A stretch of DNA of 64,000 nucleotides from Achromobacter sp. UMC71 (GTDB lineage: Bacteria; Pseudomonadota; Gammaproteobacteria; Burkholderiales; Burkholderiaceae_B): the NCBI RefSeq assembly GCF_014170305.1, contig NZ_LZZT01000044.1, forward strand, positions 1-64,000, in the 5' to 3' direction. Under the pieces are notes generated by a model. The model had not been told where the DNA came from. It saw nothing but the letters and a program-made list of their open reading frames with translations, and ran no database searches. Position numbers and translations under genes: made by a program. Positions 33,417 to 42,489 of the stretch are shown here, one piece after another (the first letter of the stretch is position 1; every line of letters begins with the position of its first letter).

Positions 33417-34958
33417 ATGCACACAGCCCGATTCGTCTCCCTGACCGTCCTCTGCCTAGGCATCCTGACGGGCTGCAGCCTGCCGCCCCTGGACCATCGC
33501 AACGCCTCGCAAGCACTGACGCCGGATGCCGCGCGCGACACGCCGCTGGGCCGCGCCATCGAGCCGCTTGCCGCGCAGCACCCCGGCAAATCAGGCATCC
33601 ACCCGCTGGCTGATGCCTATGACGCCTTTGCCGCGCGGATGATGCTGGCGCGCGCGGCCCAGCGCAGCCTGGACGTGCAGTACTACATCTGGCACGACGA
33701 CATGACCGGCACCATGCTGCTCGAAGCCCTGCACGAAGCCGCCGACCGCGGCGTGCGGGTACGGCTGCTGCTGGACGACAACGGCACCGCCGGCTTGGAT
33801 AAGGTGCTGGCGGCGCTGGACGCCCATCCCAACATCGAGGTGCGGCTGTACAACCCGTTCGTGGTGCGCTGGCCCAAATTCATCGGCTACCTGACCGACT
33901 TTCGCCGCCTGAACCGGCGCATGCACAACAAGTCCTTCACCGCCGACAACCAGGCCACCATCGTCGGCGGCCGCAACATCGGCGATGAATACTTCGGCGC
34001 CGCCAACGGCGTGCTGTTCACCGACCTGGACGTGCTGGCCATCGGCGCCGCCGTCAATGACGTGTCGACCGACTTCGACCGGTACTGGGCCAGCGAGTCG
34101 GCCTATCCGGTGGACCGGTTGTTGAAACCCGCCGCCGCCAGCGAACTGGCCGCGCTGGCGCAGTCGGCCCGCACCGTCGAGCAATCGCCCGAGGCCGCCG
34201 CCTACGCCGAGGCCATGCGCCAGTTGCCCTTCATCCAGCAACTGCTGCGCGGCGAATTGGCGCTGGAATGGGCCAGCACCCGCATGGTCAGCGACGACCC
34301 GCGCAAGACCCTGGGCACGGCGCCGCCCGAGGCCATGCTGCCGCATCAGCTGCACGACATCGTCGGCACGCCCCAGGTGGACCTGGAACTGGTCTCGCCC
34401 TATTTCGTGCCCACGGCCAGCGGCACCGATGCCTTCGTGAAACTGGCGCAAAGCGGCGTCAAGGTGCGCGTGCTGACCAATGCGCTGGAAGCCACCGACG
34501 TGGCCGTGGTGCATTCCGGCTACGCCTCGCGGCGCCGCGACCTGCTGGCCGGCGGCGTCGAGCTGTTCGAAATGAAGCGCCAGGCCGGCGCCGAGCGCAA
34601 CAAGAGCCTGGGGCCTTTCGGCAGCTCGGGCTCCAGCCTGCACGCCAAGACCTTTGCGGTGGACGGACGTAGCGTGTTCGTCGGCTCGTTCAATTTCGAT
34701 CCGCGCTCTGCGCGGCTGAACACCGAGTTGGGCTTCGTGATCGACAGCCCGACGCTGGCGCGCCGCATCGCCGAGGCCTTCGACAACGACATCGCGCGCA
34801 CCGCCTACCGCGTGTGCCTGGACGACAACGGCGCGCTGTACTGGCTGGAACAACGCGACGGCAAGACCATTCGCCACGATACCGAGCCGGGCACCACCGC
34901 CTGGAAGCGCTTTTCGGTGTGGTTCGTGTCGCTGTTGCCGATCGAATCGCTGCTGTAA
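33417..34958 (+). CDS. Phospholipase D/cardiolipin synthase-like lipoprotein
   Basis: A 513-residue PLD superfamily member with lipobox LTGC (C20). First HKD motif HNKSFTADNQATIVGGRNIGDEYF and second HAKTFAVDGRSVFVGSFNFDPRSARLNTELG are both intact, so it should be active as a phosphodiesterase or phosphatidyl transferase. The domain order resembles ClsC-type cardiolipin synthases. Probably attached to a membrane facing the periplasm. The ATG at 33417 gives the lipoprotein signal; the frame is open upstream to 33129. Divergent from the XRE-cupin gene. Confidence 0.9.
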   Translation: MHTARFVSLTVLCLGILTGCSLPPLDHRNASQALTPDAARDTPLGRAIEPLAAQHPGKSGIHPLADAYDAFAARMMLARAAQRSLDVQYYIWHDDMTGTMLLEALHEAADRGVRVRLLLDDNGTAGLDKVLAALDAHPNIEVRLYNPFVVRWPKFIGYLTDFRRLNRRMHNKSFTADNQATIVGGRNIGDEYFGAANGVLFTDLDVLAIGAAVNDVSTDFDRYWASESAYPVDRLLKPAAASELAALAQSARTVEQSPEAAAYAEAMRQLPFIQQLLRGELALEWASTRMVSDDPRKTLGTAPPEAMLPHQLHDIVGTPQVDLELVSPYFVPTASGTDAFVKLAQSGVKVRVLTNALEATDVAVVHSGYASRRRDLLAGGVELFEMKRQAGAERNKSLGPFGSSGSSLHAKTFAVDGRSVFVGSFNFDPRSARLNTELGFVIDSPTLARRIAEAFDNDIARTAYRVCLDDNGALYWLEQRDGKTIRHDTEPGTTAWKRFSVWFVSLLPIESLL

Positions 34959-35052
34959 CCGAAGCCGGCGCGGGGCCTGCGCAAGTTACGGAGTTTCGCG
35001 TCCGGCCGCTGGACGTAGACTGGATGCCATTCCTTTTTTTCGCGGTAGCGCC

Positions 35053-35748
35053 ATGAGCAAGCTGGACACCCTGGACTGGACCCGTATCGCCGCCGACCTG
35101 GATGCGCGCGGCCATGCCGTGGCCGCCGGCCTGCTGACGCCCGCACAATGCCAGGCGCTGGCCGCCGCCTACGACGACGACGGCCGCTACCGCAGCCGCA
35201 TCGTCATGAGCCGCCATGGCTTCGGCCGCGGCGAATACAAGTATTTCGCCTATCCGCTGCCGCGGCTGCTGCACAACCTGCGCACGGCGCTATATCCGCG
35301 GCTGGCGCCGATTGCCAACCGCTGGAACCAGCAGATGGGCATCGCGGTGCAATACCCCGATGACCACGCGGCGTTCCTGGCGCGCTGCCACCAGGCCGGC
35401 CAGCGCCGGCCCACGCCGCTGATCCTGCAATATGGTCCGGGCGACTACAACTGCCTGCACCAGGACCTGTACGGCGAACATGTCTTTCCGCTGCAGGTGG
35501 CGGTGCTGCTGTCGCGGCCCGGCGAAGATTTCACGGGCGGCGAATTCGTCATGACCGAAACCGACAGCCACGGCCAACGCGCCGAAGTGCTGCCGCTGCG
35601 GCAAGGCGACGCGCTGGTCTTCACCGTCAACCAGCGCCCCGTGGCCGGCGCGCGCGGCTGGCGCCGGGTCGCCATGCGCCACGGCGTCAGCGCGCTGCGG
35701 GATGGCCGGCGCCATACGCTGGGAGTGATCTTCCATGACGCGACCTGA
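35053..35748 (+). CDS. 2OG-Fe(II) oxygenase linked to alkB
   Basis: A 231-residue prolyl-4-hydroxylase-like 2-oxoglutarate dioxygenase. Metal-binding HxD in YNCLHQDLYGEHVFP, distal His in AMRHGVSALRDG, and a probable 2OG-binding Arg near the end (GRRHTLGVIFHD). LLSRPGEDFTGGEFVMTE is the hallmark strand. Its 3' end overlaps alkB by 14 bases, indicating co-expression. Substrate unknown; linkage suggests a role in alkylation damage or protein/RNA hydroxylation. A diverged paralogue lies at 44056. Confidence 0.87.
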   Translation: MSKLDTLDWTRIAADLDARGHAVAAGLLTPAQCQALAAAYDDDGRYRSRIVMSRHGFGRGEYKYFAYPLPRLLHNLRTALYPRLAPIANRWNQQMGIAVQYPDDHAAFLARCHQAGQRRPTPLILQYGPGDYNCLHQDLYGEHVFPLQVAVLLSRPGEDFTGGEFVMTETDSHGQRAEVLPLRQGDALVFTVNQRPVAGARGWRRVAMRHGVSALRDGRRHTLGVIFHDAT

Positions 35749-36409
35749 CATGGGACCGACCCTGGATCTGTTCGGCGGCGACGACACGCCGCAGGCTGGC
35801 CGCGAATCATTGGGCGCGCAGTCGGTAGTGCTGCGCGGGTACGCCCTGCCGGACGCGGCAGCCTTGCTGGCCGGCGTGCAAATCGTGGCCGCGCAGGCGC
35901 CGTTTCGCAACATGGTCACGCCGGGCGGCTACACCATGTCGGTGGCGCTGACCAACTGCGGCCGCCTTGGCTGGACGACCGACGCGCAAGGCTACCGCTA
36001 CAACCGCAACGACCCCTTGTCCGGCTTACCCTGGCCGGACATGCCCGCCGTGTTCGACGACCTGGCGCGGCGCGGCGCCGCCGAGGCCGGTTTTCCCGGC
36101 TTTGCGCCAGACGCCTGCCTGGTCAATCGCTACGAGCCGGGCTCGCGCCTGTCGTTGCACCAGGACAAAGACGAGCGCGACTACGGCTCGCCTATCGTCT
36201 CGGTGTCGCTGGGCATGCCCGCGGTGTTCCTGTTCGGCGGCCATGAGCGCGCGGACAAGACGCAACGCGTGCCGCTGTTCCACGGCGACGTGGTCGTATG
36301 GGGCGGCGTGGACCGGCTGCGATTCCACGGCGTGCTGCCGCTGAAGGACCGGCCCCATCCGCTGCTGGGGAGCCGGCGGATCAACATTACCCTCCGCCGG
36401 GCGGGATGA
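35735..36409 (+). CDS. alkB: AlkB DNA oxidative demethylase
   Basis: A 224-residue Fe(II)/2-oxoglutarate enzyme that removes alkyl groups from N1-methyladenine and N3-methylcytosine. Hallmarks: GGYTMSVALTNCGRLGW, RYNRNDPLSGLPWPDMP, VNRYEPGSRLSLHQDKDE (HxD), FHGVLPLKD (distal His) and RRINITLRR (2OG Arg). Starts inside the preceding oxygenase gene (14-base overlap); an alternative ATG is at 35750, directly after that gene's stop. Confidence 0.96.
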   Translation: MTRPDMGPTLDLFGGDDTPQAGRESLGAQSVVLRGYALPDAAALLAGVQIVAAQAPFRNMVTPGGYTMSVALTNCGRLGWTTDAQGYRYNRNDPLSGLPWPDMPAVFDDLARRGAAEAGFPGFAPDACLVNRYEPGSRLSLHQDKDERDYGSPIVSVSLGMPAVFLFGGHERADKTQRVPLFHGDVVVWGGVDRLRFHGVLPLKDRPHPLLGSRRINITLRRAG

Positions 36410-36445
36410 GGCACACGCCGGAACCACACGCCCCTGCCGCCGGCG

Positions 36446-36988
36446 TCAGGCCGCGCGCAGCGCCACCTTCGGAAAGTCCACCGGCACCTCGAACGCCACG
36501 TTGACGTAGTTGGTGAACAGATTCAGCGCCACGTGCGCCAGCAGCTCCACGATCTGCCCGTCGTCGAAGCCCGCCTGGCGCAGCGCGGCGATATCCGCAT
36601 CGCGCAGCTGGCCGCGGCCGCGCACCACTTTCAGCGCGAAATCCAGCGCCGCCGCGGTCTGCGGATCATCGGCGCGGCCGGCCTGCGCGGCGCTCATCTG
36701 TTCGGCGGTGGCGCCGGCCTTCCGGCCCAGCGCGGTATGAGCCGCCAGGCAGTATTCGCAATGGTTGCTGTCGGCGATCGCCACGGCGACCTTTTCGCCC
36801 AGTTGCGCCGGCAGCGTGCCGCCGCCCAGGGCGCCGAACGCGGACCACATGCTGCGCAACGCCGCGGGCGAATTGGCCACCGCGCGGAACATGTTGGGCG
36901 TGGCGCCGAACGCGCCATGGATCTGGCGCAGCAGGTCCTGGCTGGCGGCCGGGGCGGACGAGGTATCGACAAGGGGAATACGGGACAT
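36446..36988 (-). CDS. AhpD-like/carboxymuconolactone decarboxylase family protein
   Basis: A 180-residue alkylhydroperoxidase-like protein. The redox motif CEYC with following His (SNHCEYCLAAHTALGRKAG) is intact; C-terminal ELLAHVALNLFTNYVNVAFEVPVDFP is typical of this family. Probably detoxifies peroxides or a related oxidant. AAAGGA precedes the ATG. An AraC gene is divergent 125 bases away and probably regulates it. Confidence 0.9.
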   Translation of the reverse strand: MSRIPLVDTSSAPAASQDLLRQIHGAFGATPNMFRAVANSPAALRSMWSAFGALGGGTLPAQLGEKVAVAIADSNHCEYCLAAHTALGRKAGATAEQMSAAQAGRADDPQTAAALDFALKVVRGRGQLRDADIAALRQAGFDDGQIVELLAHVALNLFTNYVNVAFEVPVDFPKVALRAA

Positions 36989-37032
36989 GAGGGTTTCCTT
37001 TGCGTTAAGAGGCTAGGCCGGAATGGCTGCTG

Positions 37033-37068
37033 CCGGAAAACCAGTATTCCGGGATCCGAAGTAGTATT
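37033..37068. promoter_or_regulatory. Operator-like repeats between AhpD-like gene and AraC gene
   Basis: Dyad CCGGAA-N8-TTCCGG (37033-37052), and AGTATT repeated at 37043 and 37063, 20 bases apart, as in AraC-type direct half-sites on one face of the helix. Confidence 0.4.
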
Positions 37069-37113
37069 GGATACCTTACGTCCAGAAAACATACCCATTC
37101 GTCCTGGCCCGCC

Positions 37114-37983
37114 ATGTCCTCGTCCGTCGATCGCCTGTCCGCCCTGCTGGAACAGTTCCGCGCCCGCGCCCGGCTGTTCCACACCGGCCCGATGTGCGGA
37201 CTGACCCGCTTCGCGCCCGAGACGGGCCGCGGTTTCCTGCACGTGCTGCGGCGCGGCCAGATGGAAGTGCGGCATCTGCCCGGCAGCGGCCTGCCGCGGC
37301 GGCTGGCGCTGGCCGAGCCCACCTTGCTGTTCTACCCGCGGCCGGTGCGGCACGATTTCCATAACCCGCCGCAAGATGGCTCCGACTTCACCTGCGCAAC
37401 GCTGGATTTCGACGGCGGCGCGCGCAATCCGCTGGTACGCGCCCTGCCCCCGCTGATCGCACTGCCGCTGGCCCGCGTCCAGGGACTGGAGCAGGCGCTG
37501 GCGCTGCTGTTCGCGGAGACCGAGTCGGTGCGCTGCGGTCAGCGGCTGCTGGCCGACAAACTATTTGAAGTCGTGCTGATCCAGCTGCTGCGCTGGCTGA
37601 TCGACCACCCGGCCGAAGCCGGCATCCAGGCCGGCCTGATGGCGGGCCTGGCCGACCCGCGGCTGGCGCGCGCATTAGTTGCCATGCACCAGGCGCCCGG
37701 TTCGCCGTGGAGCCTGGCGGAACTGGCCAGCGAGGCCGGCATGTCGCGCAGCGCTTTTGCCGTCGCTTTCAAGGCCGCGGTGGGCCAGCCGCCCGCCGAC
37801 TACCTGGCGGACTGGCGCCTGGCGCTGGCCCAGGCCCGGCTGCGCGAAGGCCGTCCGGTCAAGGCCATCGCCGCGGAATTGGGCTACGCCAATGCCTCGG
37901 CCCTGTCGCGGGCCTTCAGCCGCAAGCTGGGCGCGTCGCCGCGCGCGTGGCTGGACAACCCGGCCGAGGCGTCCGAGTGTTGA
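37114..37983 (+). CDS. AraC family regulator of the cupin_6 type
   Basis: A 289-residue AraC regulator. N-terminal cupin_6 sensor (CGLTRFAPETGRGFLHVLRRGQMEVRH, LLFYPRPVRHDF) and C-terminal HTH pair (WSLAELASEAGMSRSAFAVAFKAAVGQPPADYLADWRLALAQARL, IAAELGYANASALSRAFSRKLGASPRAW). Regulators of this type commonly sit beside AhpD-like or oxidoreductase genes that they activate; here the divergent gene at 36446. Confidence 0.9.
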   Translation: MSSSVDRLSALLEQFRARARLFHTGPMCGLTRFAPETGRGFLHVLRRGQMEVRHLPGSGLPRRLALAEPTLLFYPRPVRHDFHNPPQDGSDFTCATLDFDGGARNPLVRALPPLIALPLARVQGLEQALALLFAETESVRCGQRLLADKLFEVVLIQLLRWLIDHPAEAGIQAGLMAGLADPRLARALVAMHQAPGSPWSLAELASEAGMSRSAFAVAFKAAVGQPPADYLADWRLALAQARLREGRPVKAIAAELGYANASALSRAFSRKLGASPRAWLDNPAEASEC

Positions 37984-38099
37984 GGCCGGCCTGGGTTGCC
38001 GCGGCGCCCTGCGTAGTCACCGAGTGAGGGTTCGCCAGGGCTGGCGGCGCCACGGCGGCGGGCCTACTATCTGGCCTTTCCCTGCCCACCTGGCCCCTC

Positions 38100-39092
38100 A
38101 TGCGCCTGCCCATCACCCTGGCATTACTCTGTACGCTGACCGCCGCGCCCGCCTGGTCCGCCGAGCCCCCCGCCTTGCTCGAGAACTCGCTGGGCATGAC
38201 CTTCGTGCAGGTGCCGGCCGGCGTGTTCCAGATGGGCAGCGACGAAACGTCCGAAGCCCTGGCGCGAGACTATCCGCAGTATCCAAAAGAACGCTTCACG
38301 CAGCTGTTCGACGAGGCCCCGGTCCACACCGTGCGTATCACACGTCCGTTCTACCTGGAGCGCACCGAAGTCACGGTGGGCCAGTTCCGGCGCTTCATCG
38401 AAGCGTCCGGTTATGTGCCGGAGTCCGAGGCCGACGGCACCGGCGGCTACGGCTACAACGCGGCTTACGATCCCGACAAGAGCGAGCGCGGCGACGCCTT
38501 CGAGGGGCGCGACCAACGCTACTCGTGGCGCAACCCCGGCTTTGCCCAAACGGATGAGCACCCCGTGGTCAATGTCAGCTGGAACGACGCCACCGCTCTT
38601 GCGCGCTGGCTTAGCCAGAAAGAAGGAAGCGTCTACCGCCTGCCCACCGAAGCCGAATGGGAATACGCGGCCCGGGCCGGCGGCCGCAGCCGCTACCAGA
38701 ACGGCGACGACCCGGCCGCCCTGCCCGCCGTGGCCAACACTTTCGACGCGGACGCCGCGCCCCTGTGGCCCAAGTGGCAGGCCTTTGCCGCGCCGCGCAG
38801 CGACGGCCACACGTTCACCGCGCCGGTCGCCAGCCATGCGCCCAACGCCTTCGGCCTGTACGACATGCATGGCAACGCCTGGGAATGGGTGGCCGATTGG
38901 TATGGCGAAGACTATTACGCGCACTCGCCCCAAGATGACCCCCAGGGCCCGGCCAGCGGCAACGTGCGCGTGCGCCGCGGCGGCTCCTGGCACACCTGGG
39001 CGCTGTACGTGCGCTCGGCCTATCGCAACTGGAATACGCCGGAAACGCGCTACCCGCTGGTCGGATTCCGCTTGTTGCGCGAAGCCAACTGA
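38100..39092 (+). CDS. Exported SUMF1/FGE-sulfatase family protein lacking catalytic cysteines
   Basis: A 330-residue protein with signal peptide (LALLCTLTAAPAWSAEP) and a full SUMF1 domain: LGMTFVQVPAGVFQMGSDETSEALA, HTVRITRPFYLERTEVTVGQFRRFIEASGY, HPVVNVSWNDATALARWLSQKEG, YRLPTEAEWEYAARAG, NAFGLYDMHGNAWEWVADWY and RRGGSWHTWALYVRSAYRN. The catalytic cysteine pair of true formylglycine-generating enzymes would fall in the last segment but is missing. So it is a non-FGE member, perhaps an accessory or binding protein. No sulfatase gene is adjacent. Confidence 0.87.
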   Translation: MRLPITLALLCTLTAAPAWSAEPPALLENSLGMTFVQVPAGVFQMGSDETSEALARDYPQYPKERFTQLFDEAPVHTVRITRPFYLERTEVTVGQFRRFIEASGYVPESEADGTGGYGYNAAYDPDKSERGDAFEGRDQRYSWRNPGFAQTDEHPVVNVSWNDATALARWLSQKEGSVYRLPTEAEWEYAARAGGRSRYQNGDDPAALPAVANTFDADAAPLWPKWQAFAAPRSDGHTFTAPVASHAPNAFGLYDMHGNAWEWVADWYGEDYYAHSPQDDPQGPASGNVRVRRGGSWHTWALYVRSAYRNWNTPETRYPLVGFRLLREAN

Positions 39093-39187
39093 CGCCTGCC
39101 CGGCCGTTGCCCCGCGGACCATGACAACAACCCCCGGCATATAGCGGTTAGCATAGGCGCACACACCACTACAAAAAGAGTCCTGAC

Positions 39188-39571
39188 ATGCATTCGCTGG
39201 GCCGTCTCGTCCTGCTCGTCAACGATTACGACACCGCCATTTCCTTCTACCAGGACAAGCTGGGCATGGAGGTGTTCGTCGACATGGCTGTGGGCCAGCA
39301 ACGCTTCGTGCATCTGCGGCTGCCGGAGCAACCGTCGGTGGGCGTCTGGCTGCTGCAGGCCCAGACCCAGGCACAGCGCGACCGCGTCGGCGACCAGACC
39401 GGCGGCCAGCCGGTGGGCGTGTTCTACACCGACGACGTGGTCCGCGACCACGCCCGCTTTGCCGCGCGCGGCGTGCGCTTCACCCGCGAACCCGTGCACG
39501 ACAGCAGCGCCGTCTACGCGCACTTCATCGACCTATACGGCAACGAGTTCGTGCTGGTGCAACTGAAGTAA
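39188..39571 (+). CDS. VOC family (glyoxalase-like) protein
   Basis: A 127-residue vicinal oxygen chelate protein: LGRLVLLVNDYDTAISFYQDKLGMEVFVDMA, then FVHLRLPEQPSVGVWLLQA, VFYTDDVVRDHARFAARGVRFTREPV and FIDLYGNEFVLVQL. May be an enzyme or a resistance/binding protein. The AraC gene follows nine bases after the stop, suggesting an operon. Confidence 0.88.
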   Translation: MHSLGRLVLLVNDYDTAISFYQDKLGMEVFVDMAVGQQRFVHLRLPEQPSVGVWLLQAQTQAQRDRVGDQTGGQPVGVFYTDDVVRDHARFAARGVRFTREPVHDSSAVYAHFIDLYGNEFVLVQLK

Positions 39572-39580
39572 GCCTGCGCC

Positions 39581-40387
39581 ATGCCCAGCCCTGCCGCCTC
39601 GCAAGATTGGATCGTGCGCCACGCCCCTGCCGACAGGGTCGAGCGCATCGAAGCCTATTTCGGGGGCCGCGGCTACGACCTGCACCGCCACGATACCTAC
39701 GCTATCGGCTGTACCCTGGCGGGCGTGCAAAGCTTCCAGTACCGCCGCGGTCTGCGGCACAGCCTGCCGGGCGGCACGCTGGTGCTGCACCCGGACGAGG
39801 CGCATGACGGCCAGGCCGGCACCGAGGCGGGTTTCCATTACCGCATGATCTATGTGCAGCCGGCGCTGATCCAGGACATCCTGGGCGGGCGGCCCCTGCC
39901 GTTCATCCGCGACGGCATCTCGGACGACCCGCGCCTGCGCGCCGCCAGCGCCGCGTTGCTGCAAGGCGACGAGCCCCTGCCGGCGCTGGCCGAGCAGGAC
40001 GCGCTGTACGACCTGGCGCAGGCGCTGTGCGCCGTCGCCGGTCAGCGCCCGGAGCGGCGCCGCCCCGATTACGCGGCGGGCGAACGCGCCCGCCAGTACA
40101 TCCACGACACGCAGGGTCAGGCGATCACGCTGGACGACCTGGAGCGGGCCGCCGGCATCGACCGCTGGAGCCTGTCGCGCGACTTCCGCGCTCTGTATGG
40201 CACCAGCCCCTACCGTTATGCCCTGCTGCGCCGCCTGGACCTGGCGCGCCGCCTGATCGCCGCCGGACGCTCGCTGGCGGACGCAGCCGCGGATGCCGGC
40301 TTCACCGACCAGAGCCACATGACGCGCCGTCATGCACAAGCCTTCGGCATGACGCCCGCGCGCTGGCGCGGCACGTTGCGCCGCTGA
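39581..40387 (+). CDS. AraC family regulator
   Basis: A 268-residue AraC regulator with a cupin-like sensor (GYDLHRHDTYAIGCTLAGVQSFQYRRGLRH, LVLHPDEAHDG) and double HTH (ITLDDLERAAGIDRWSLSRDFRALYGTSPYRYALLRRLDLARRLI, DAAADAGFTDQSHMTRRHAQAFGMTPARW). It follows the VOC gene closely and precedes a cupin gene by 153 bases, either of which it may control. Confidence 0.9.
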   Translation: MPSPAASQDWIVRHAPADRVERIEAYFGGRGYDLHRHDTYAIGCTLAGVQSFQYRRGLRHSLPGGTLVLHPDEAHDGQAGTEAGFHYRMIYVQPALIQDILGGRPLPFIRDGISDDPRLRAASAALLQGDEPLPALAEQDALYDLAQALCAVAGQRPERRRPDYAAGERARQYIHDTQGQAITLDDLERAAGIDRWSLSRDFRALYGTSPYRYALLRRLDLARRLIAAGRSLADAAADAGFTDQSHMTRRHAQAFGMTPARWRGTLRR

Positions 40388-40540
40388 CCCCCAGACGGCA
40401 CAGCGCGCCCGCATCCGAAGCGAGACAGCAACGGCGTCCGCGCGATGTCCGCGCCTCCGACCGTATCCGCACAAACGTACAAGACGGCGGCCCGCGCCCG
40501 CGCCTAAGCTGCACGGGTTCCTTTTCTGCCGAGAATTCCC

Positions 40541-40909
40541 ATGCCCGCCATCCCCGCCCTCAATCTGGCCCGGAAGCTGTCGCTGATCCACGAACACTGG
40601 ACGCCCAAGGTCATCGCCGAGATGAACGACTACCAGTTCAAGCTGGTCAAGCTGCACGGTGAATTCGTGTGGCATAGCCATGCCGACACCGACGAAACCT
40701 TCATCGTGCTGGCTGGCCAATTGCGCATCGAACTGCGTGACGGCCACATCGACCTGGGGCAGGGCGAAATGGCCGTCATTCCCAAGGGGGTGGAACACAA
40801 GCCCTGTGCCGCGCAAGAGGTGCATGCCATGCTGATCGAGCCGCGCGGCGTCCTCAACACGGGCGACCAGGGCGGCGAACGCAGCGCCCCCAACGACGTC
40901 TGGATCTAG
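40541..40909 (+). CDS. Single-domain cupin protein
   Basis: A 122-residue cupin: LVKLHGEFVWHSHADTDETFIVLAGQLRIEL (motif 1 with His, His, Glu) and GEMAVIPKGVEHKPCA (motif 2 with His), so the metal site is intact. Function could be a small dioxygenase, isomerase or sensor. Its end overlaps the convergent MgtC-family gene by four bases. Confidence 0.87.
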   Translation: MPAIPALNLARKLSLIHEHWTPKVIAEMNDYQFKLVKLHGEFVWHSHADTDETFIVLAGQLRIELRDGHIDLGQGEMAVIPKGVEHKPCAAQEVHAMLIEPRGVLNTGDQGGERSAPNDVWI

Positions 40910-41442
40910 TGCTTGGCGGACGCACGGGCCTGGTCGTGTTCGATCAGGCGCTTACCGCTCTTGTCGCCGATGCGGGCCTCGACCCGGCGCAGCACCGCCA
41001 GCACGAACAACGCCATCAACGTGCTGGCCACGGCAGTGGCCTCGCGACCCATGCCCGCGGCCACGCCGATGGCGGCCGTCATCCAGATGCTGGCCGACGT
41101 GGTCAGCCCGCGGATTTCCCGTTCGTTGCTGAGCTTGATGATGGCGCCCGCGCCCAGGAAGCCGATGCCGGCGATCACGCCCTGCAGCACCCGGCTCAGG
41201 TCGCCGACCTGCATACCGTTCTGCAGCGGCACCAGCACGAAGATCGCCGCGCCCAGCGCCACCAGCATGTGCGTGCGCAAGCCCGCCGCCTTGCCGCTGC
41301 GTTCGCGCTCGTAACCCAGCAGCCCGCCCAGGATGACGGCCATGCCCAGGCGCAGCACGATGCGGGTCGCTTCGCCGATGTCGGGAATGTCGGCGAATTC
41401 GCTGCGCAACGTGGTCCAGATTTCCAGCCAGACTTCCGACAT
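40906..41442 (-). CDS. MgtC/SapB family membrane protein
   Basis: A 178-residue inner membrane protein with about five helices: RIVLRLGMAVILGGLLGYERERSGKAAGLRTHMLVALGAAIFVL is the MgtC signature, then VIAGIGFLGAGAIIKLSNEREIRGLTTSASIWMTAAIGVAAGMG. The C-terminus is short and basic and lacks the long ACT-like tail of Salmonella MgtC. GGGAG precedes the ATG at 41442; the frame runs on to 41550. Confidence 0.9.
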   Translation of the reverse strand: MSEVWLEIWTTLRSEFADIPDIGEATRIVLRLGMAVILGGLLGYERERSGKAAGLRTHMLVALGAAIFVLVPLQNGMQVGDLSRVLQGVIAGIGFLGAGAIIKLSNEREIRGLTTSASIWMTAAIGVAAGMGREATAVASTLMALFVLAVLRRVEARIGDKSGKRLIEHDQARASAKH

Positions 41443-41627
41443 CACCGTCTCCCGGGATAAGGGTAACTGGCAGCATAGCAGCAGACCTGGCCCGGGACCT
41501 GCCAGCGCCGCTGGCCCGCCACGGGCATCTGGTTTACAACAGCGGTTCACGGCGCCGGGTTCTCCGGGCCGATATTCAACAGCGTCCCGATACGCATTGC
41601 CGCGGACGCGACAGCGAGGAGCTTCGG

Positions 41628-42401
41628 ATGGATTTGCAGCTAGACGGCAAGCGCGTGCTGATCACGGGCGCGTCCAAGGGCATCGGGCTGGCCTGCGCCA
41701 TGGCCTTCGCGCGGGAAGGCGCCGAACCGATCCTGGTGGCGCGCAACGACGCGGCGCTGCAGGCGGCGGCCGAGGCCGTTCAAGCGCAGAGCGGCCGGCC
41801 CGCGCGCACGCTGGCGCTGGACCTGGCCCAGCCGGGCGCGGCGGTGCGCGTGGCGGAGCAGACTGGCGCGATCGATATCCTCGTCAACAATGCCGGCGCC
41901 GTGCCGGGCGGCGCATTGGACCAGGTGCAGGACGAGCGCTGGCGCGCGGGCTGGGAACTGAAGGTGCATGGCTACATCGCCCTGGCCCGCCACTACTATC
42001 CGTTGATGCGCGCAGCCGGCACGGGCGTCATCGCCAACATCATCGGCATGGCCGGCTCGGCGCCGCGCGCCGACTACATCTGCGGCGCGGCGGCCAATGC
42101 GTCATTGATCGCCTTCACCCGCGCCTTGGGCGGCGATGCGCCGCGCCATGGCGTGCGCGTATTCGGCGTGAACCCGTCGCGCACCCGCACCGACCGCGTG
42201 CTGACCCTGGCCAAACAGCGCGCACAGGCACGCTGGGGCGACGAATCGCGCTGGCAGGAAACCCTGATCGACCTGCCCTTCGGCCGGCTGATGGAGGCCG
42301 AGGAAGTCGCAGACATGGTGGTGTTTGGCGCCTCGCCGCGAGCGGGCTATCTGAGCGGCACCGTCATCGACCTGGACGGCGGCGAGCAATACGCACGCTG
42401 A
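41628..42401 (+). CDS. SDR family protein with altered active site
   Basis: A 257-residue short-chain dehydrogenase fold. NAD(P) motif ITGASKGIGLACAMAFA and NNAGAVPGG are normal, and the C-terminal VNPSRTRTDR and GTVIDLDGGEQY are typical. In the active site the Ser/Tyr region reads IIGMAGSAPRADYICGAAANASLIAFTRAL: the Tyr is present but the Lys of YxxxK is replaced by Ala. It may belong to a divergent SDR subgroup or may not use the usual mechanism. Confidence 0.85.
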   Translation: MDLQLDGKRVLITGASKGIGLACAMAFAREGAEPILVARNDAALQAAAEAVQAQSGRPARTLALDLAQPGAAVRVAEQTGAIDILVNNAGAVPGGALDQVQDERWRAGWELKVHGYIALARHYYPLMRAAGTGVIANIIGMAGSAPRADYICGAAANASLIAFTRALGGDAPRHGVRVFGVNPSRTRTDRVLTLAKQRAQARWGDESRWQETLIDLPFGRLMEAEEVADMVVFGASPRAGYLSGTVIDLDGGEQYAR

Positions 42402-42489
42402 GGCGGGCGTCAGCGCTTGATGAAACACGCCCGCGGCGGGCCGGCGCCTGCCGGTTGCCCCGCCACGGGACGCGCGGCGCGTCAGCGCG

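Noticed and set aside
38100-39092. Formylglycine-generating enzyme
   Set aside because: Fold is right but the catalytic cysteine pair is absent.
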